A DNA stretch of 64,000 bases from Streptomyces sp. ICC1 (GCF_003287935.1 NZ_CP030287.1:8303369-8367368), one strand, 5' to 3'. Positions 38,303-47,251 are shown, counted from the stretch's first letter. Program-made: numbers and translations. Notes: generated by a model not told the origin, from the letters alone.

Positions 38303-39274
38303 TCAGCCCTTGGCCACGGCACGCAGCCGGTCCACCACGTCGGCCCGCAGGTCCGCGGGCTCCAGCACCACGACATCGGGGCCGAACTCCACCAGCCACG
38401 CGTCCAGCCCGTGCCCGTACGGGATCTCCAGCTCGTCCCAGCCCGCCCCGCCCGCGCTCTCGCGCACGGCCGTGGCCTTGGCCCGCAGCGGATAGCCCGC
38501 CCCGGCACGCAGCCGGATCAGCGCCGAGCGGTCCGCGCTCTCCCCGGCCCAGCTCGCCACGGTCTCCCGCACGGTCACCACGTCCGGGACATCGGCGGTG
38601 TACTTCGCCGCCCGCGAGCGGACCTTCCCCGTGATCCGCGAGAGCCGGAACACGCGCTCCGCCCCGCGGTCGCGGTCGAAGCCCGCCAGGTACCAGTGGC
38701 CGCGCCAGCACTCCAGGGCCCAGGGCTCGACCTGACGGGCCTCGGGACGCGCGGCGGTGGACTTGCGGTAGTCGAAGACCACCGGCCGGCGGTCGCGGCA
38801 GGCCAGCATCAGCGGCTCGAAGGCCGCCTCGTGGACCGGGATCCGGGGCTCGATGGCACTGTGCTGGCCCTCGTACGGATCGGAGGCCTCCGGCATGCCG
38901 CCGGCGCGCAGCTTCTGCAGCGCACCGCTGGCGGCCCCGGCGAGCCGCGCCTGCTGCCAGACCTTGGCGGCGAGCCCGAGGGCCGCGGCCTCCTCGGCGT
39001 CCAGCGCGACGGGCGGCAGCCGGTTGGAGTCCCGGCGGGCCAGGTAGCCCGTATCCCCGTCCAGGTTCTCGACCGTCTCGATGACCAGGCCGAGCTCGCG
39101 CAGATCGTCCTTGTCCCGCTCGAACATCCTGTTGAAGGACTCGTCGTTCCCGGCCTCCATGTAGGCCTCGATGGAACCGCGCAGCTCGCGCTTGCTCAGC
39201 GGCCGACGGGTCCCCAGCAGACACAGCGCCAGATTCATCAGCCGCTCGGCCTTGGCAATCGCCATCGAGCCCAT
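38303..39274 (-). CDS. pafB: WYL-domain regulator PafB
   Basis: The 323-residue protein has an N-terminal HTH (MAIAKAERLMNLALCLLGTRRPLSKRELR) and a WYL domain with VVFDYRKSTAARPEARQVEPW and WYLAGFDRDRGAERVFRLSRI (about 160-225), followed by a WCX domain. ATG at 39274 or 39265 could start it. It lies upstream of pafC on the same strand with a 120-bp gap. The pair sits in the proteasome locus but acts in DNA-damage transcription. Confidence 0.9.
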   Translation of the reverse strand: MGSMAIAKAERLMNLALCLLGTRRPLSKRELRGSIEAYMEAGNDESFNRMFERDKDDLRELGLVIETVENLDGDTGYLARRDSNRLPPVALDAEEAAALGLAAKVWQQARLAGAASGALQKLRAGGMPEASDPYEGQHSAIEPRIPVHEAAFEPLMLACRDRRPVVFDYRKSTAARPEARQVEPWALECWRGHWYLAGFDRDRGAERVFRLSRITGKVRSRAAKYTADVPDVVTVRETVASWAGESADRSALIRLRAGAGYPLRAKATAVRESAGGAGWDELEIPYGHGLDAWLVEFGPDVVVLEPADLRADVVDRLRAVAKG

Positions 39275-39361
39275 CCGCCCTTCCGGTCCTTCGAGAGGCG
39301 TCCCCGCGCACACCCTCGTGACCGCTGACCGTACCGCCCCGGTGGTCCAGGGCAAAAGCGA

Positions 39362-39387
39362 GGGCCCCCGCCTCACGGCAGGGGCCC
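39362..39387 (-). terminator. Hairpin after FKBP gene
   Basis: GGGCCCC and GCC pair with GGC and GGGGCCC around a TCAC loop with one bulge. It lies about 22 bp past the FKBP stop and upstream of pafB, so it probably limits read-through into pafBC. Confidence 0.65.
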
Positions 39388-39408
39388 CACGGCTTCACCA
39401 ACGACTGA

Positions 39409-39786
39409 TCAGGCGCCCATCAGGTCGCACACGAAGATCAGCGTCTCGCCCGGCTTGATGGCGCCGCCGGCGCCGCGGTCGCCGTACGCGAGGTGGGCCG
39501 GGATCGTCAGCTTGCGACGGCCGCCGACCTTCATGCCCTGGACGCCCTGGTCCCATCCGGAGATGACCTGGCCGACACCGAGCTGGAACTGCAGCGGCGC
39601 GCCGCGGCCCCAGGAAGCGTCGAACTCCTCACCGGTGGAGAAGGCCACGCCCACGTAGTGGACGGAGACGCGGGAACCCGCCTTGGCCTCGGCGCCCTCG
39701 CCCTCCCAGATGTCCTCGATGACGAGGTCGGTGGGGACCGGACCCTCGGGGAAGTCGATCTCGGGCTTCTCGAGCTTGTCGCTCAC
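39409..39786 (-). CDS. FKBP-type peptidyl-prolyl isomerase, cytoplasmic
   Basis: The 125-residue single FKBP domain has VSVHYVGVAFSTGEEFDASW, FQLGVGQVISGWDQGVQGMKVGGRRKL and the terminal GGAIKPGETLIFVCDL. The GTG at 39786 has GGAG upstream. It is the first of two FKBP genes between pafBC and pafA, a conserved actinobacterial order. Confidence 0.93.
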   Translation of the reverse strand: MSDKLEKPEIDFPEGPVPTDLVIEDIWEGEGAEAKAGSRVSVHYVGVAFSTGEEFDASWGRGAPLQFQLGVGQVISGWDQGVQGMKVGGRRKLTIPAHLAYGDRGAGGAIKPGETLIFVCDLMGA

Positions 39787-39833
39787 GGAACTGCTCCTCA
39801 AAACTCACGAACAGGGGGACAACCGGGACAGTC

Positions 39834-40772
39834 TTACATCACGGCGAGGATGTCGAGGCTGAAGACCAGCGTCGAGTTCGCCGGAATGGTGCCCTGCTCC
39901 TTGTCACCGAAGCCCGCGTCCGGCGGGATGACCAGCAGGATGCGGCTGCCGACCTTCTTGCCGAGCAGGCCTTCCTTCAGACCCTTGACCGAAAGCTGCT
40001 CCAGCGGCCACGTCACGGACTGGTCCGTGGCGTACGTGCTTTCGAAGGTCTTGTCGTCCTTCCACGTCTTGCCGTTGAACTTGACCACGACGTTGTCGGT
40101 GTCCTTGACTACGGCGCCGTCACCCTCCAGGACGTAGTCCGAGACCAGCTTGGCCGGCGGCGTCGCGTCCTTCGGGACGGTCACGGAGACTTCCTTGCCG
40201 TCCGTGTTCACGCCGACCTTGGGCAGGTCCTTGTTGTCCTGCGGGATCTCCTTGCCCTTGGCCGAGGCCGGGATGGAGGTGCCCTTGACGATGTCCACGA
40301 CGAAGACGAGCGTGGCGTTCGCCTTGATCTTCTCGCCCGAGCCCTGCGCGCCGTAACCGAGGTCCGGCGGGATCACGAGCTCCAGACGGCTGCCGACCTT
40401 CTTGCCCTCGAGGCCCTGGTCCCAGCCCTTGATGACCTGGCCGGCGCCGATGGTCACGTCGAACGGCTTGCCCTTGCCGAAGCTCTGGTCGAACGGCTCC
40501 TTGCCGTCCCACACCTGGCCGAGGTAGTTGACCTGGGCGACATCGCCCTTCTTCAGCGCCGGGCCGTCGCCCTCGCTGATGGTCACCACCTTCAGTTCCT
40601 TCGGCGGGGTGCCCTTCCCCTTGGCCAGGGTGGGCTCTTCCCCGAACTTGGCACCCTTCGTGATCGCGGGCGCCCCGTTCTTCGTCTCGGCGGAGTCGGA
40701 GCCGCTGTCGCCACACGCTGCTGTCGACAGCAGCAGAAGGGGTACGACAAGCAGGCCGGCAAGTCGGCGCAC
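39834..40772 (-). CDS. Lipoprotein with two FKBP domains
   Basis: The 312-residue protein has a lipobox signal (LLLLSTAAC, Cys about residue 21) and two FKBP-like domains. The first (about 60-155) has VNYLGQVWDGKEPFDQSF and IGAGQVIKGWDQGLEGKKVG. The second, more diverged (about 215-312), has VVVKFNGKTWKDDKTFEST and VKGLKEGLLGKKVGSRILLVIP, and lacks the usual YxG/GWD aromatic residues. Extracytoplasmic folding of secreted proteins is likely. GTG 40772 is preferred over upstream starts because it places the signal peptide at the N-terminus. Confidence 0.9.
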   Translation of the reverse strand: MRRLAGLLVVPLLLLSTAACGDSGSDSAETKNGAPAITKGAKFGEEPTLAKGKGTPPKELKVVTISEGDGPALKKGDVAQVNYLGQVWDGKEPFDQSFGKGKPFDVTIGAGQVIKGWDQGLEGKKVGSRLELVIPPDLGYGAQGSGEKIKANATLVFVVDIVKGTSIPASAKGKEIPQDNKDLPKVGVNTDGKEVSVTVPKDATPPAKLVSDYVLEGDGAVVKDTDNVVVKFNGKTWKDDKTFESTYATDQSVTWPLEQLSVKGLKEGLLGKKVGSRILLVIPPDAGFGDKEQGTIPANSTLVFSLDILAVM

Positions 40773-40824
40773 GTGTTCCTCAGATCTCAGACGGCTGGAC
40801 GGTCGTCGCCACTCTAAGCCGTGC

Positions 40825-40859
40825 ACAGGGCCCCGTACGAGATCCGTACGAGGCCCTGT
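40825..40859 (-). terminator. Hairpin between pafA and the FKBP lipoprotein
   Basis: ACAGGGCC and CGTACG pair with CGTACG and GGCCCTGT around a short loop. It lies 40 bp past the pafA stop and would end the pafA transcript. Confidence 0.7.
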
Positions 40860-40898
40860 CCAAGATCAGCGCTATGTCACACCACGCCCCACGGCGCC

Positions 40899-42260
40899 CT
40901 ACATCCCCGCGATCAGCTTCTCCACCCGGTCGTCCACCGAACGGAACGGGTCCTTGCACAGCACGGTGCGCTGCGCCTGGTCATTGAGCTTCAGATGCAC
41001 CCAGTCGACCGTGAAGTCCCGCCGCTGCTCCTGCGCCCGGCGGATGAAGTCGCCCCGCAGCCGCGCCCTCGTCGTCTGCGGAGGAACCGACTTCCCCTCG
41101 AAGATCTTGAGGTCGTTGCAGATCCGCGCCGCCTGCCCCTTGCGCTCCAGCAGGTAGTACAGCCCGCGCCTGCGGTGGATGTCGTGGTAGGCGAGGTCTA
41201 TCTGAGCCACCCGCGGATTCGACATCGTCATGTTGTGCTTGGCCCGGTACCGCTCGATCAGCTGGTACTTCATGACCCAGTCGATCTCGGTCCCGATCCG
41301 GTCCAGGTCCTCCGCGTCGATCGCGTCGAGCGTGCGGCCCCACAGCTCCAGCACCTGGTCCACGACACCCGTGCGGATCCCCCGCCGCTCGGCGAAGTCC
41401 ACCGCCTTGTCGTAGTACTCCCGCTGGATCTCCAGCGCCGAGGCCTCCCGGCCGCTCGCCAGACGCACCTTGCGCTGACCCGTGATGTCGTGGCTGACCT
41501 CGCGGATCGCCCGGATCGGGTTCTCCAGCGTCAGGTCCCGCATCACCGTGCCCGCCTCGATCATGCGCAGCACCAGATCGGTCGCCCCGACCTTCAGCAG
41601 CATGGTCGTCTCGGACATGTTCGAGTCGCCCACGATGACGTGCAGGCGCCGGTAGCGCTCCGCGTCCGCGTGCGGCTCGTCGCGCGTGTTGATGATCGGC
41701 CGCGAACGCGTCGTGGCCGAGCTGACGCCCTCCCAGATGTGCTCCGCCCGCTGGCTGACGCAGTAGACCGCGCCCCTCGGCGTCTGCAGCACCTTGCCCG
41801 CACCGCAGATCAGCTGCCGCGTGACGAGGAACGGGATGAGAATGTCCGCGAGCCGCGAGAATTCCCCGTGCCGCGCCACCAGATAGTTCTCGTGGCAGCC
41901 GTACGAGTTGCCCGCCGAGTCGGTGTTGTTCTTGAACAGATAGACGTCTCCCGCGATTCCCTCCTCGTGCAGACGGCGTTCGGCATCGACGAGCAGGCCT
42001 TCGAGAATGCGCTCGCCGGCCTTGTCGTGGGTGACCAGTTCGATCAGGTTGTCGCATTCGGGAGTTGCGTACTCCGGATGCGAACCGACGTCGAGGTAGA
42101 GGCGGGCGCCGTTCCGCAGGAAGACATTGCTACTGCGGCCCCATGACACAACACGGCGGAAGAGGTAGCGCGCCACTTCGTCAGGAGACAGTCGGCGCTG
42201 TCCCCTGAACGTGCACGTGACGCCGTACTCGTTCTCCAGCCCGAAAATGCGGCGGTCCAT
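40899..42260 (-). CDS. pafA: Proteasome accessory factor PafA (Pup ligase)
   Basis: The 453-residue carboxylate-amine ligase attaches prokaryotic ubiquitin-like protein Pup to lysines. [18 protein letters not shown] carries the nucleotide/Mg2+ Glu (GxExE-like, residues 9-11). [17 protein letters not shown] contains the catalytic Asp (about 57), and [19 protein letters not shown] is the central conserved motif. Length is exact for the family. The prcBA and pup genes that should lie upstream are absent because the sequence changes to an unrelated locus beyond about 42300. Confidence 0.96.
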   Translation of the reverse strand: MDRRIFGLENEYGVTCTFRGQRRLSPDEVARYLFRRVVSWGRSSNVFLRNGARLYLDVGSHPEYATPECDNLIELVTHDKAGERILEGLLVDAERRLHEEGIAGDVYLFKNNTDSAGNSYGCHENYLVARHGEFSRLADILIPFLVTRQLICGAGKVLQTPRGAVYCVSQRAEHIWEGVSSATTRSRPIINTRDEPHADAERYRRLHVIVGDSNMSETTMLLKVGATDLVLRMIEAGTVMRDLTLENPIRAIREVSHDITGQRKVRLASGREASALEIQREYYDKAVDFAERRGIRTGVVDQVLELWGRTLDAIDAEDLDRIGTEIDWVMKYQLIERYRAKHNMTMSNPRVAQIDLAYHDIHRRRGLYYLLERKGQAARICNDLKIFEGKSVPPQTTRARLRGDFIRRAQEQRRDFTVDWVHLKLNDQAQRTVLCKDPFRSVDDRVEKLIAGM

Positions 42261-42377
42261 GACTGAACATTACGCCTTCTGCTCTGTTCTGAAACCGAGT
42301 TCGCGGGCGTCGTTTCGATCATTTTCCGAAGACGGAGGCCGTTGATCAGCGCCTCGATCTGCGCCGGGCCGGCCGGG

Positions 42378-42707
42378 CCGGCCGGGGAGCGGTTGCTGCA
42401 CTGGGACCTGCACTACGACAACGTGCTCGCGGGCGGTCGCGAGCCGTGGCTGGCGATCGATCCGAAGCCGCTGGCCGGTGACCCGGGGTTCGAGCTGCTG
42501 CCGGCGATCGTCAACAACTTCCGTGAGGCGGAGGTGCGGTGGCGCTTCGACCTGCTTTCGGAGGCGGTGGGCGCGGACCGGGAGCGGGCTCGGGCGTGGA
42601 CGCTGGGGCGGGTGTTGCAGAACTGCCTGTGGGACCTGGAGGACGAGGAGCAGCCGGCGGAGGTCCAGTTGGCGGTGGCGGAGCTGCTGCTCGGGGGTCG
42701 GTCGTAG
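42378..42707 (+). CDS. Aminoglycoside/hydroxyurea-type phosphotransferase, C-terminal fragment
   Basis: The fragment begins near ERLLHWDLHYDNVLAGGREPW, the catalytic loop (HxDxHxxN) of APH(6)/hydroxyurea phosphotransferases, and continues with AIDPKPLAGDPGFELLPAI (metal-binding DPK). About 105 C-terminal residues remain of roughly 290. The N-lobe is missing and the preceding DNA (GGGCCGGCCGGGCCGGCC) is a low-complexity join. It ends 9 bp before a GNAT gene. Confidence 0.75.
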   Translation, partial: PAGERLLHWDLHYDNVLAGGREPWLAIDPKPLAGDPGFELLPAIVNNFREAEVRWRFDLLSEAVGADRERARAWTLGRVLQNCLWDLEDEEQPAEVQLAVAELLLGGRS

Positions 42708-42716
42708 GCTGCCGGC

Positions 42717-43193
42717 ATGATCCGTAGCGCTGTCGTCGGGGACGTTCCCGTCATCCAGGCCATGATCCGCGAGCTCGCGGAGTACGAGAGGGTGCCCGAG
42801 GAGGCGCGGGCGACCGAGGAGCAGTTGCGGGAGGCGCTGTTCGGGGAGCGGCCGGCGGCTTTCGCGCACATCGCGCAGACGCCGGAGGGGGAGCCTGTCG
42901 GCTTCTCGCTGTGGTTCCTCAGCTTCTCGACGTGGCGCGGGGTGCACGGCATCTACCTGGAGGACTTGTACGTGCGCCCGGGGGTACGGGGCGGTGGCCA
43001 CGGGAAGGCGCTGCTGGCGGAGCTGGCGCGGATCTGCGTGGAGCGCGGGTACGAACGGTTGGAGTGGTCGGTCCTCGACTGGAATTTGTCTGCCATCGAC
43101 TTCTACCGATCGGTCGGCGCGGTGCCGATGGACGAGTGGACCGTGAACCGCCTGACGGACGACGCGCTCCGCAAGCTGGGCGGGGCTGAGTGA
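42717..43193 (+). CDS. GNAT acetyltransferase (diamine N-acetyltransferase-like)
   Basis: The 158-residue protein resembles SAT-type enzymes: AMIRELAEYERVPEEARATE, WRGVHGIYLEDLYVRPGVRGGGHGKALL (acetyl-CoA loop RGGGHG, about 88-102) and VLDWNLSAIDFYRSVGAVPMDEW. The motif YERVPEEA followed by EDLYVRPxxRGxGxG is the spermine/spermidine acetyltransferase pattern. It overlaps the small downstream gene by GTGA. Confidence 0.85.
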   Translation: MIRSAVVGDVPVIQAMIRELAEYERVPEEARATEEQLREALFGERPAAFAHIAQTPEGEPVGFSLWFLSFSTWRGVHGIYLEDLYVRPGVRGGGHGKALLAELARICVERGYERLEWSVLDWNLSAIDFYRSVGAVPMDEWTVNRLTDDALRKLGGAE

Positions 43194-43435
43194 GCGCACC
43201 GGAGCCCTTGCCACCGATCACTACCGCGCTCAAGGCAGCCCTCCGCCACCTGCGGAGTGTCCGTGGCCGGCGTCCCGGAGCGCCCTGCACCGATGCCGCC
43301 TACGCGGCGTGGCGGGACGACATTGCCGAGGCTCTGGACAACCTGGCGGAGCACCTGGAGCAACCTGCGGACAGGGCCATGGCACGTACCGAGGCGGTGG
43401 CCGCCCGCGCGGAGGCGGAACGCTTGCGCGCGTGA
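43190..43435 (+). CDS. Small helical protein of unknown function
   Basis: The 81-residue protein starts at GTG 43190, overlapping the GNAT stop. It is helical and Ala/Arg-rich (ITTALKAALRHLRSVRG, EALDNLAEHLEQPAD), with no membrane span or known motif. Translational coupling suggests it is a real gene co-expressed with the acetyltransferase. Confidence 0.55.
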   Translation: MSAPEPLPPITTALKAALRHLRSVRGRRPGAPCTDAAYAAWRDDIAEALDNLAEHLEQPADRAMARTEAVAARAEAERLRA

Positions 43436-43479
43436 CTCCTGGCCTCCGTCTTGCTGGAGTCTCGAAGTCACGCGGGGCG

Positions 43480-44424
43480 TCACGGCACGCGGCCGCGGGG
43501 CCCAGGCCGTCCGGCTTCGCCCCAGAGTTCCCGGGGCCCGGACTGGTAGACCTCGAACTCCTCCGCGCCGGGTACGAAGTCGATCGACGCCCAGGAAGTG
43601 ACCCGGGTGTCCCGGAGCCAGAGCGTGTAGCGGCCGCCGTCGAGTTTTTCCGGGTAGGGGAACATCCCCTGGGTCTGGAGTCCGACGGCGAACATGGGGA
43701 GCCAGTCGGCCACGTCCTCCGGGGACAGGGACGTGGTCGTCCGGCGGCCATCGGCCGGCCACGGCTTCCCGCCCAGGTACGTCTTCACGTGCGTCCGGTA
43801 GGCACGTTGTTGCCGGAGGCGCATGAAGGCGGAGGAGCTGACGAACGGGCCGGATGCGCTTCCGTCCCCCTCGACGGTCAGGCGGACCACGGCCTCCCCG
43901 CCGTACTCCGTGGCGTACGGGGAGACGATGATCCCGCCGGGCCGGGTCTGCCGGACGATGTCCGCCGGGATCTCCTGGAGGGAGGCCGTGATGAGTACTC
44001 GGTCGTACGGGGCGCCTGCGGGCCAGCCCTGGGAGCCGTCTCCGACGACGGCGACCGGGTTGTAGCCGGCGGCATGCAATCGGGCTCGGGCCGTGGCCGC
44101 GTTCTCCGGGTCGAACTCGATGGTGGTGACCGTTTCCGAGCCGACCCGTTCGGACAGCAGAGCCGCGTTCCAGCCGGTGCCCGTGCCTACTTCCAGGACC
44201 TTGGCACCAGGTTGCACGTCCAAGGCCGCCAGCATGGAGAACACCATGGCGGGCTGAGAGTTGCTGCACGTCGGGATGTTTCCCCGGGCGGGGCCCTTCG
44301 TGTCGCTGTGGCCGGAGTCCTGGCCCTCCGAACCGCCGCCGCCGTGACCGGCGCCCGACTGGCCGTCGTCCTGCTGGCTTCCGCCCTGGCCCGAGCCGCT
44401 GCCTCCGCCGTGCTGTCCGCCCAT
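43480..44424 (-). CDS. Protein-L-isoaspartate methyltransferase-like protein with Gly-rich N-terminus
   Basis: The 314-residue protein starts at ATG 44424 after AGGAG. Residues 1-48 are Gly/Ser/Gln/His/Asp-rich (GGQHGGGSGSGQGG and more). The PIMT-type domain then begins NIPTCSNSQPAMVFSMLAAL, with SAM motif LEVGTGTGWNAALLSERVG (about 75-93), TIEFDPENA and VGDGSQGWP (post I) and motif II YDRVLITASLQEIP. The usual N-terminal 60-70 residue lid is replaced by the low-complexity segment. The C-terminus extends past the standard domain, as in Streptomyces FxLD-associated and related methyltransferases. Substrate is uncertain. Confidence 0.72.
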   Translation of the reverse strand: MGGQHGGGSGSGQGGSQQDDGQSGAGHGGGGSEGQDSGHSDTKGPARGNIPTCSNSQPAMVFSMLAALDVQPGAKVLEVGTGTGWNAALLSERVGSETVTTIEFDPENAATARARLHAAGYNPVAVVGDGSQGWPAGAPYDRVLITASLQEIPADIVRQTRPGGIIVSPYATEYGGEAVVRLTVEGDGSASGPFVSSSAFMRLRQQRAYRTHVKTYLGGKPWPADGRRTTTSLSPEDVADWLPMFAVGLQTQGMFPYPEKLDGGRYTLWLRDTRVTSWASIDFVPGAEEFEVYQSGPRELWGEAGRPGPRGRVP

Positions 44425-44495
44425 GAACGTGCTCCTTCTCGTGAGGGATGAGAGTGAGCGGTGCTGTGAGCCGCCCCGGCTGATCGGTGGATCGG

Positions 44496-44852
44496 TCACC
44501 GGGGCGGAGTCTGTGGGGTGGGGTCAGTCGGACCCTGGAGTGAGGGCCCCGGGAGTGCGCTCCGGCCGGGCCTGCATCTGCCGTTCTCCGGCCTCTGCCA
44601 GGAACTCCAGAAGGGGACTTCCCCGGAGCCAGGTGGTGCGAGAGCTGGGCGGTCCATTCGCCGCTTCACAACGTGCGCCAGCTTCACGGCGACGTCGGGG
44701 CGGACACTGCCCAGCCTCACCAGCCCCGGGCCGGGCGGCGCCGGGTCGATGCCCAGGGAGGGGCGAACGATTCCAGCGGCTGTCAGCGATTCGCGCAGCG
44801 ACTCCACGACCGTGCTCGGGGTCACTGTCTCCAGTTCGTGCGAGCTGTCCAT
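44496..44852 (-). CDS. Small Streptomyces protein, possibly frameshifted
   Basis: The N-terminus MDSSHELETVTPSTVVESLR and SLGIDPAPPGPGLVRLGSV up to VAVKLAHVV resembles small unnamed proteins found beside Streptomyces methyltransferase genes. After about residue 64 the frame turns Pro/Arg-rich. The alternative frame there reads LLEFLAEAGERQMQARP, which looks more protein-like, so a one-base error near 44660 is possible. Function is unknown. Confidence 0.5.
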   Translation of the reverse strand: MDSSHELETVTPSTVVESLRESLTAAGIVRPSLGIDPAPPGPGLVRLGSVRPDVAVKLAHVVKRRMDRPALAPPGSGEVPFWSSWQRPENGRCRPGRSALPGPSLQGPTDPTPQTPPR

Positions 44853-44939
44853 GAGAGGGACGCTAGGGCCGGGTGCCGGGTCCTGTCGGGGCTGATTCGC
44901 CGGGATTCTCGGGCTGGTCCGTGACCTTCCGGCGGATTC

Positions 44940-45565
44940 TCAGGCGGTGTCGAGAGCCCGCCGGGCGCGGGCGATCACGCGGTGGGCGTCTGCCCCGTAG
45001 ACCGCGGAATCGGAGAGTGCCTGCCAGACCTTCCGGTACACGCCCACGCTGTCCGCGTCGTCCAGCCAGAGTTCCGCGTGCCAGTGCAGCATCTCCTGAC
45101 GCTTCACACGGGCCCGTACGGCCTCCTCCGTGTCCCGGACGGACTGGTGGAGGTCGGCGTAACGGGTGAAGACGCGGCGGGCGTACTCGGCGGTCTGGAG
45201 CATGCCCACGACCGTGGAGCCCTGCCAGACGTGGAACGTCCTCGTGCGTTCGTACTCCGCTGTCAGCGTGTCCTGGACCGGCTTGTGGCCCGCGGCCAAC
45301 TGTCTGCGCCACGCGCGGGACCGGGACTCCAGGCTCCGGAGCCGGGTGATCAGCTCCTCAGCCGCCTGTGGATGTCCGGTGGCGTCCGCCCACGCCAGCA
45401 GGTCGTCCGTCGTCGCGGTCTGGCGCCCGGTCTCCAGTTTGCTGATCTTGGACTGGGTCCAGCCGAGCAGGACCGCCAACTGGCGGCCGGTGAGACGCCG
45501 ATCGGTGCGCAGCTCGCGCAGCCGCGCACCGAGGCAACTCGTGCTTGTTGGAAGTCGGTGCTCAC
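44940..45565 (-). CDS. XRE-family regulator with DUF5753-like domain (one-base frameshift)
   Basis: The likely start is GTG 45565 (VSTDFQQARV), overlapping the DUF6879 stop by GTGA. One base is missing near 45530: the expected LGARLRELRTDRRLTGRQL lies in the next frame and continues as AVLLGWTQSKISKLETGRQTAT (HTH), then a DUF5753-type C-terminus (STVVGMLQTAEYARRVFTRY, WHAELWLDDA). Total length would be about 208 residues. Such Xre/DUF5753 proteins regulate small partner genes next to them (WhiJ type). Confidence 0.75.
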
Positions 45566-46092
45566 TCGGCGGACGGCACCTGTTCCGCGAAGGTCTCGTA
45601 CGGCACGGCGTGGTGCCACGCGGCGTCCCGGACCTGGCACGCGCGGGCCACCTCGACGGGGTCCGTGACCAGCTCGACGCCGGTCATCACGTCGTCGTCA
45701 TCGAAGTGGAGCCGGGCGATCACCCGGGAGTCGAAGAGCCAGAAGTCTTCGTTGGGAAGTTGCAGGGCTTCGGCTTTGGAGCGCCACAGGTTGCGGATGT
45801 CCTCGCCGACCGCGCTGTTGCGGCGGGCGTTGTCGAGCAGGTAGCTCTGACCGGGCGTGGGTGGGTTGTCGGCGATCCGCACCCGCTCGAAGCGCTTGCC
45901 CAGGGCGGACTGTTCACGCCGGGACACGCACCAGGGGTCGTCCAGGTCCCAGCCGGTGTCCTCGCCCCGAACGAACCGCTGGTACGTCTCGGTCTCCTCG
46001 TCCGACTGGTAGCGGCGCCGGGTCTCCAGACGCCAAGCCGTGTGCGCGAAGGTCCGGAACATCCCGGCGAACTCCTCGAAGCCGATCAGCAC
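45562..46092 (-). CDS. DUF6879 protein, partner of the XRE regulator
   Basis: The 176-residue protein reads VLIGFEEFAGMFRTFAHTAWRLETRRRY, then WFLFDSRVIARL-type (FWLFDSRVIARLHFDDDD) and a C-terminal YETFAEQVPSAE. It is typical of DUF6879, which in Streptomyces is encoded next to Xre/DUF5753 regulators. GTG 46092 follows AAAGGA. It is translationally coupled to the regulator. Function is unproven. Confidence 0.78.
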   Translation of the reverse strand: MLIGFEEFAGMFRTFAHTAWRLETRRRYQSDEETETYQRFVRGEDTGWDLDDPWCVSRREQSALGKRFERVRIADNPPTPGQSYLLDNARRNSAVGEDIRNLWRSKAEALQLPNEDFWLFDSRVIARLHFDDDDVMTGVELVTDPVEVARACQVRDAAWHHAVPYETFAEQVPSAE

Positions 46093-46226
46093 GGGCGTCC
46101 TTTCCGTGTCCCACGAGTCCCGACCGGGGTGGGGCGGGTACGGACTCCCTGTCCTGCGTGATGCGCGATGAATCTCGGGACGCGACGCGGAAGGGCCCGG
46201 CTGGCTCCCGTGCGCGTGCCAGGGGA

Positions 46227-47189
46227 TCAGGGGGCCGGACGGGGGTTTGGCGGCATGATCTGGGGCTCCAGGATGACTTTGCCCGTGGTGGCGCGGTTTT
46301 CCAGGTCGCGGTGGGCCGTGGCGGCTTCGGACAGGGGGTAGCGGCGTAGGGCGGGGCGCAGTCGGCCGGAGGCGGCCTCGGCGAGGGCGCGGGTTTCCAG
46401 GAGGCGGAGGGGGTCGTCGCCGCCGGCGCGTTGGAGCATGGCGGGGCCGCGGACGTTGAGCGTGGTGACGGAGCGGGCTTCGAGTGCGGTGCGGTCGGCG
46501 TCGGTGAGCGGGATCGGGCCGCCGGACCAGCCGAAGACGAGGTGTTGGCCGCCGTCGGCCAGGAGGTCGAGGGCGGTGCGGGCGATGGTGCCGCCGACGG
46601 AGTCGAAGAGGACGGTGGCGCCGTCGGGGTGGTGGGCGCGTACGGCGTCGGCCCAGTCGGGGCGGGTGTAGTCGAGGGCGAGGTCGGCGCCGGCCGCGGC
46701 GGCGAGGGCGGTCTTGTCGGGTCCGCCGGCGAGGGCGATGACCGTGGCTCCGGCGTTCTTCGCGTACTGGACGAGCAGGGTGCCGATGCCGCCCGCGGCG
46801 GCGGGGACGAGGGCGACCGAGCCCGGGCCGAGGTCGGCGAACTGGAGGATGCCGAGCGTGGTGCGGCCGGTCCCGATCATGGCCACGGCTTCGGCGGTGT
46901 CGAGACCCGGTGGGACGGGGTGGACGCGGGTGGCGTCGGCGACGGCGTACTCGGCGTAGCCGCCGGGAGTGAATCCGAGGTGGACGACGACGGTGCGGCC
47001 GAGCCAGGCGGGGTCGGTGCCGGGGCCGAGGGCGTCGACGGTGCCGGCGACTTCGCGGCCGGGGATGGTCGGGAGCTCGGGGAGGGGTGCGGGCGGGCCC
47101 TGGACGCCGCGGCGGAGGCTGGTGTCGAGGAGGTGGACGCCGGCGGCGGTGACGGCGATGCGGAGCTGGTCGGGTGCGGGGACGGGGAG
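46227..47189 (-). CDS. Zinc-independent quinone oxidoreductase (MDR family; 5' truncated)
   Basis: The 320 residues present begin VPAPDQLRIAVTAAGVHLLDTSLRRG, and IPGREVAGTV, GYAEYAVADA, the NADPH-binding AAAGGIGTLLVQYAKNAG and SVGGTI follow. This is the QOR branch of medium-chain reductases, without catalytic zinc. The natural start (about 25 residues more) is missing: the 5' end runs into an 11-G run at 47191, and Pro-Pro-Pro is read from it. Confidence 0.8.
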   Translation of the reverse strand, partial: LPVPAPDQLRIAVTAAGVHLLDTSLRRGVQGPPAPLPELPTIPGREVAGTVDALGPGTDPAWLGRTVVVHLGFTPGGYAEYAVADATRVHPVPPGLDTAEAVAMIGTGRTTLGILQFADLGPGSVALVPAAAGGIGTLLVQYAKNAGATVIALAGGPDKTALAAAAGADLALDYTRPDWADAVRAHHPDGATVLFDSVGGTIARTALDLLADGGQHLVFGWSGGPIPLTDADRTALEARSVTTLNVRGPAMLQRAGGDDPLRLLETRALAEAASGRLRPALRRYPLSEAATAHRDLENRATTGKVILEPQIMPPNPRPAP

Positions 47190-47190
47190 C

Positions 47191-47201
47191 GGGGGGGGGG
47201 G
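47191..47201. other. Poly-G junction artefact (11 G)
   Basis: This run of 11 G lies exactly where the quinone oxidoreductase loses its N-terminus and an ABC permease fragment begins. It matches the 11-G run at 16038-16048 in length and role. Confidence 0.7.
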
Positions 47202-47251
47202 AGGTGGGGGTGCGGGGCGAGCCCGGCGCCGGCGGGGGAGGCGGGGGCGAC

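Noticed and set aside
43308..44451. A 380-residue plus-strand gene opposite the methyltransferase
   Set aside because: It is antisense to a gene with clear SAM-binding motifs and a ribosome site; its own composition is biased and featureless.
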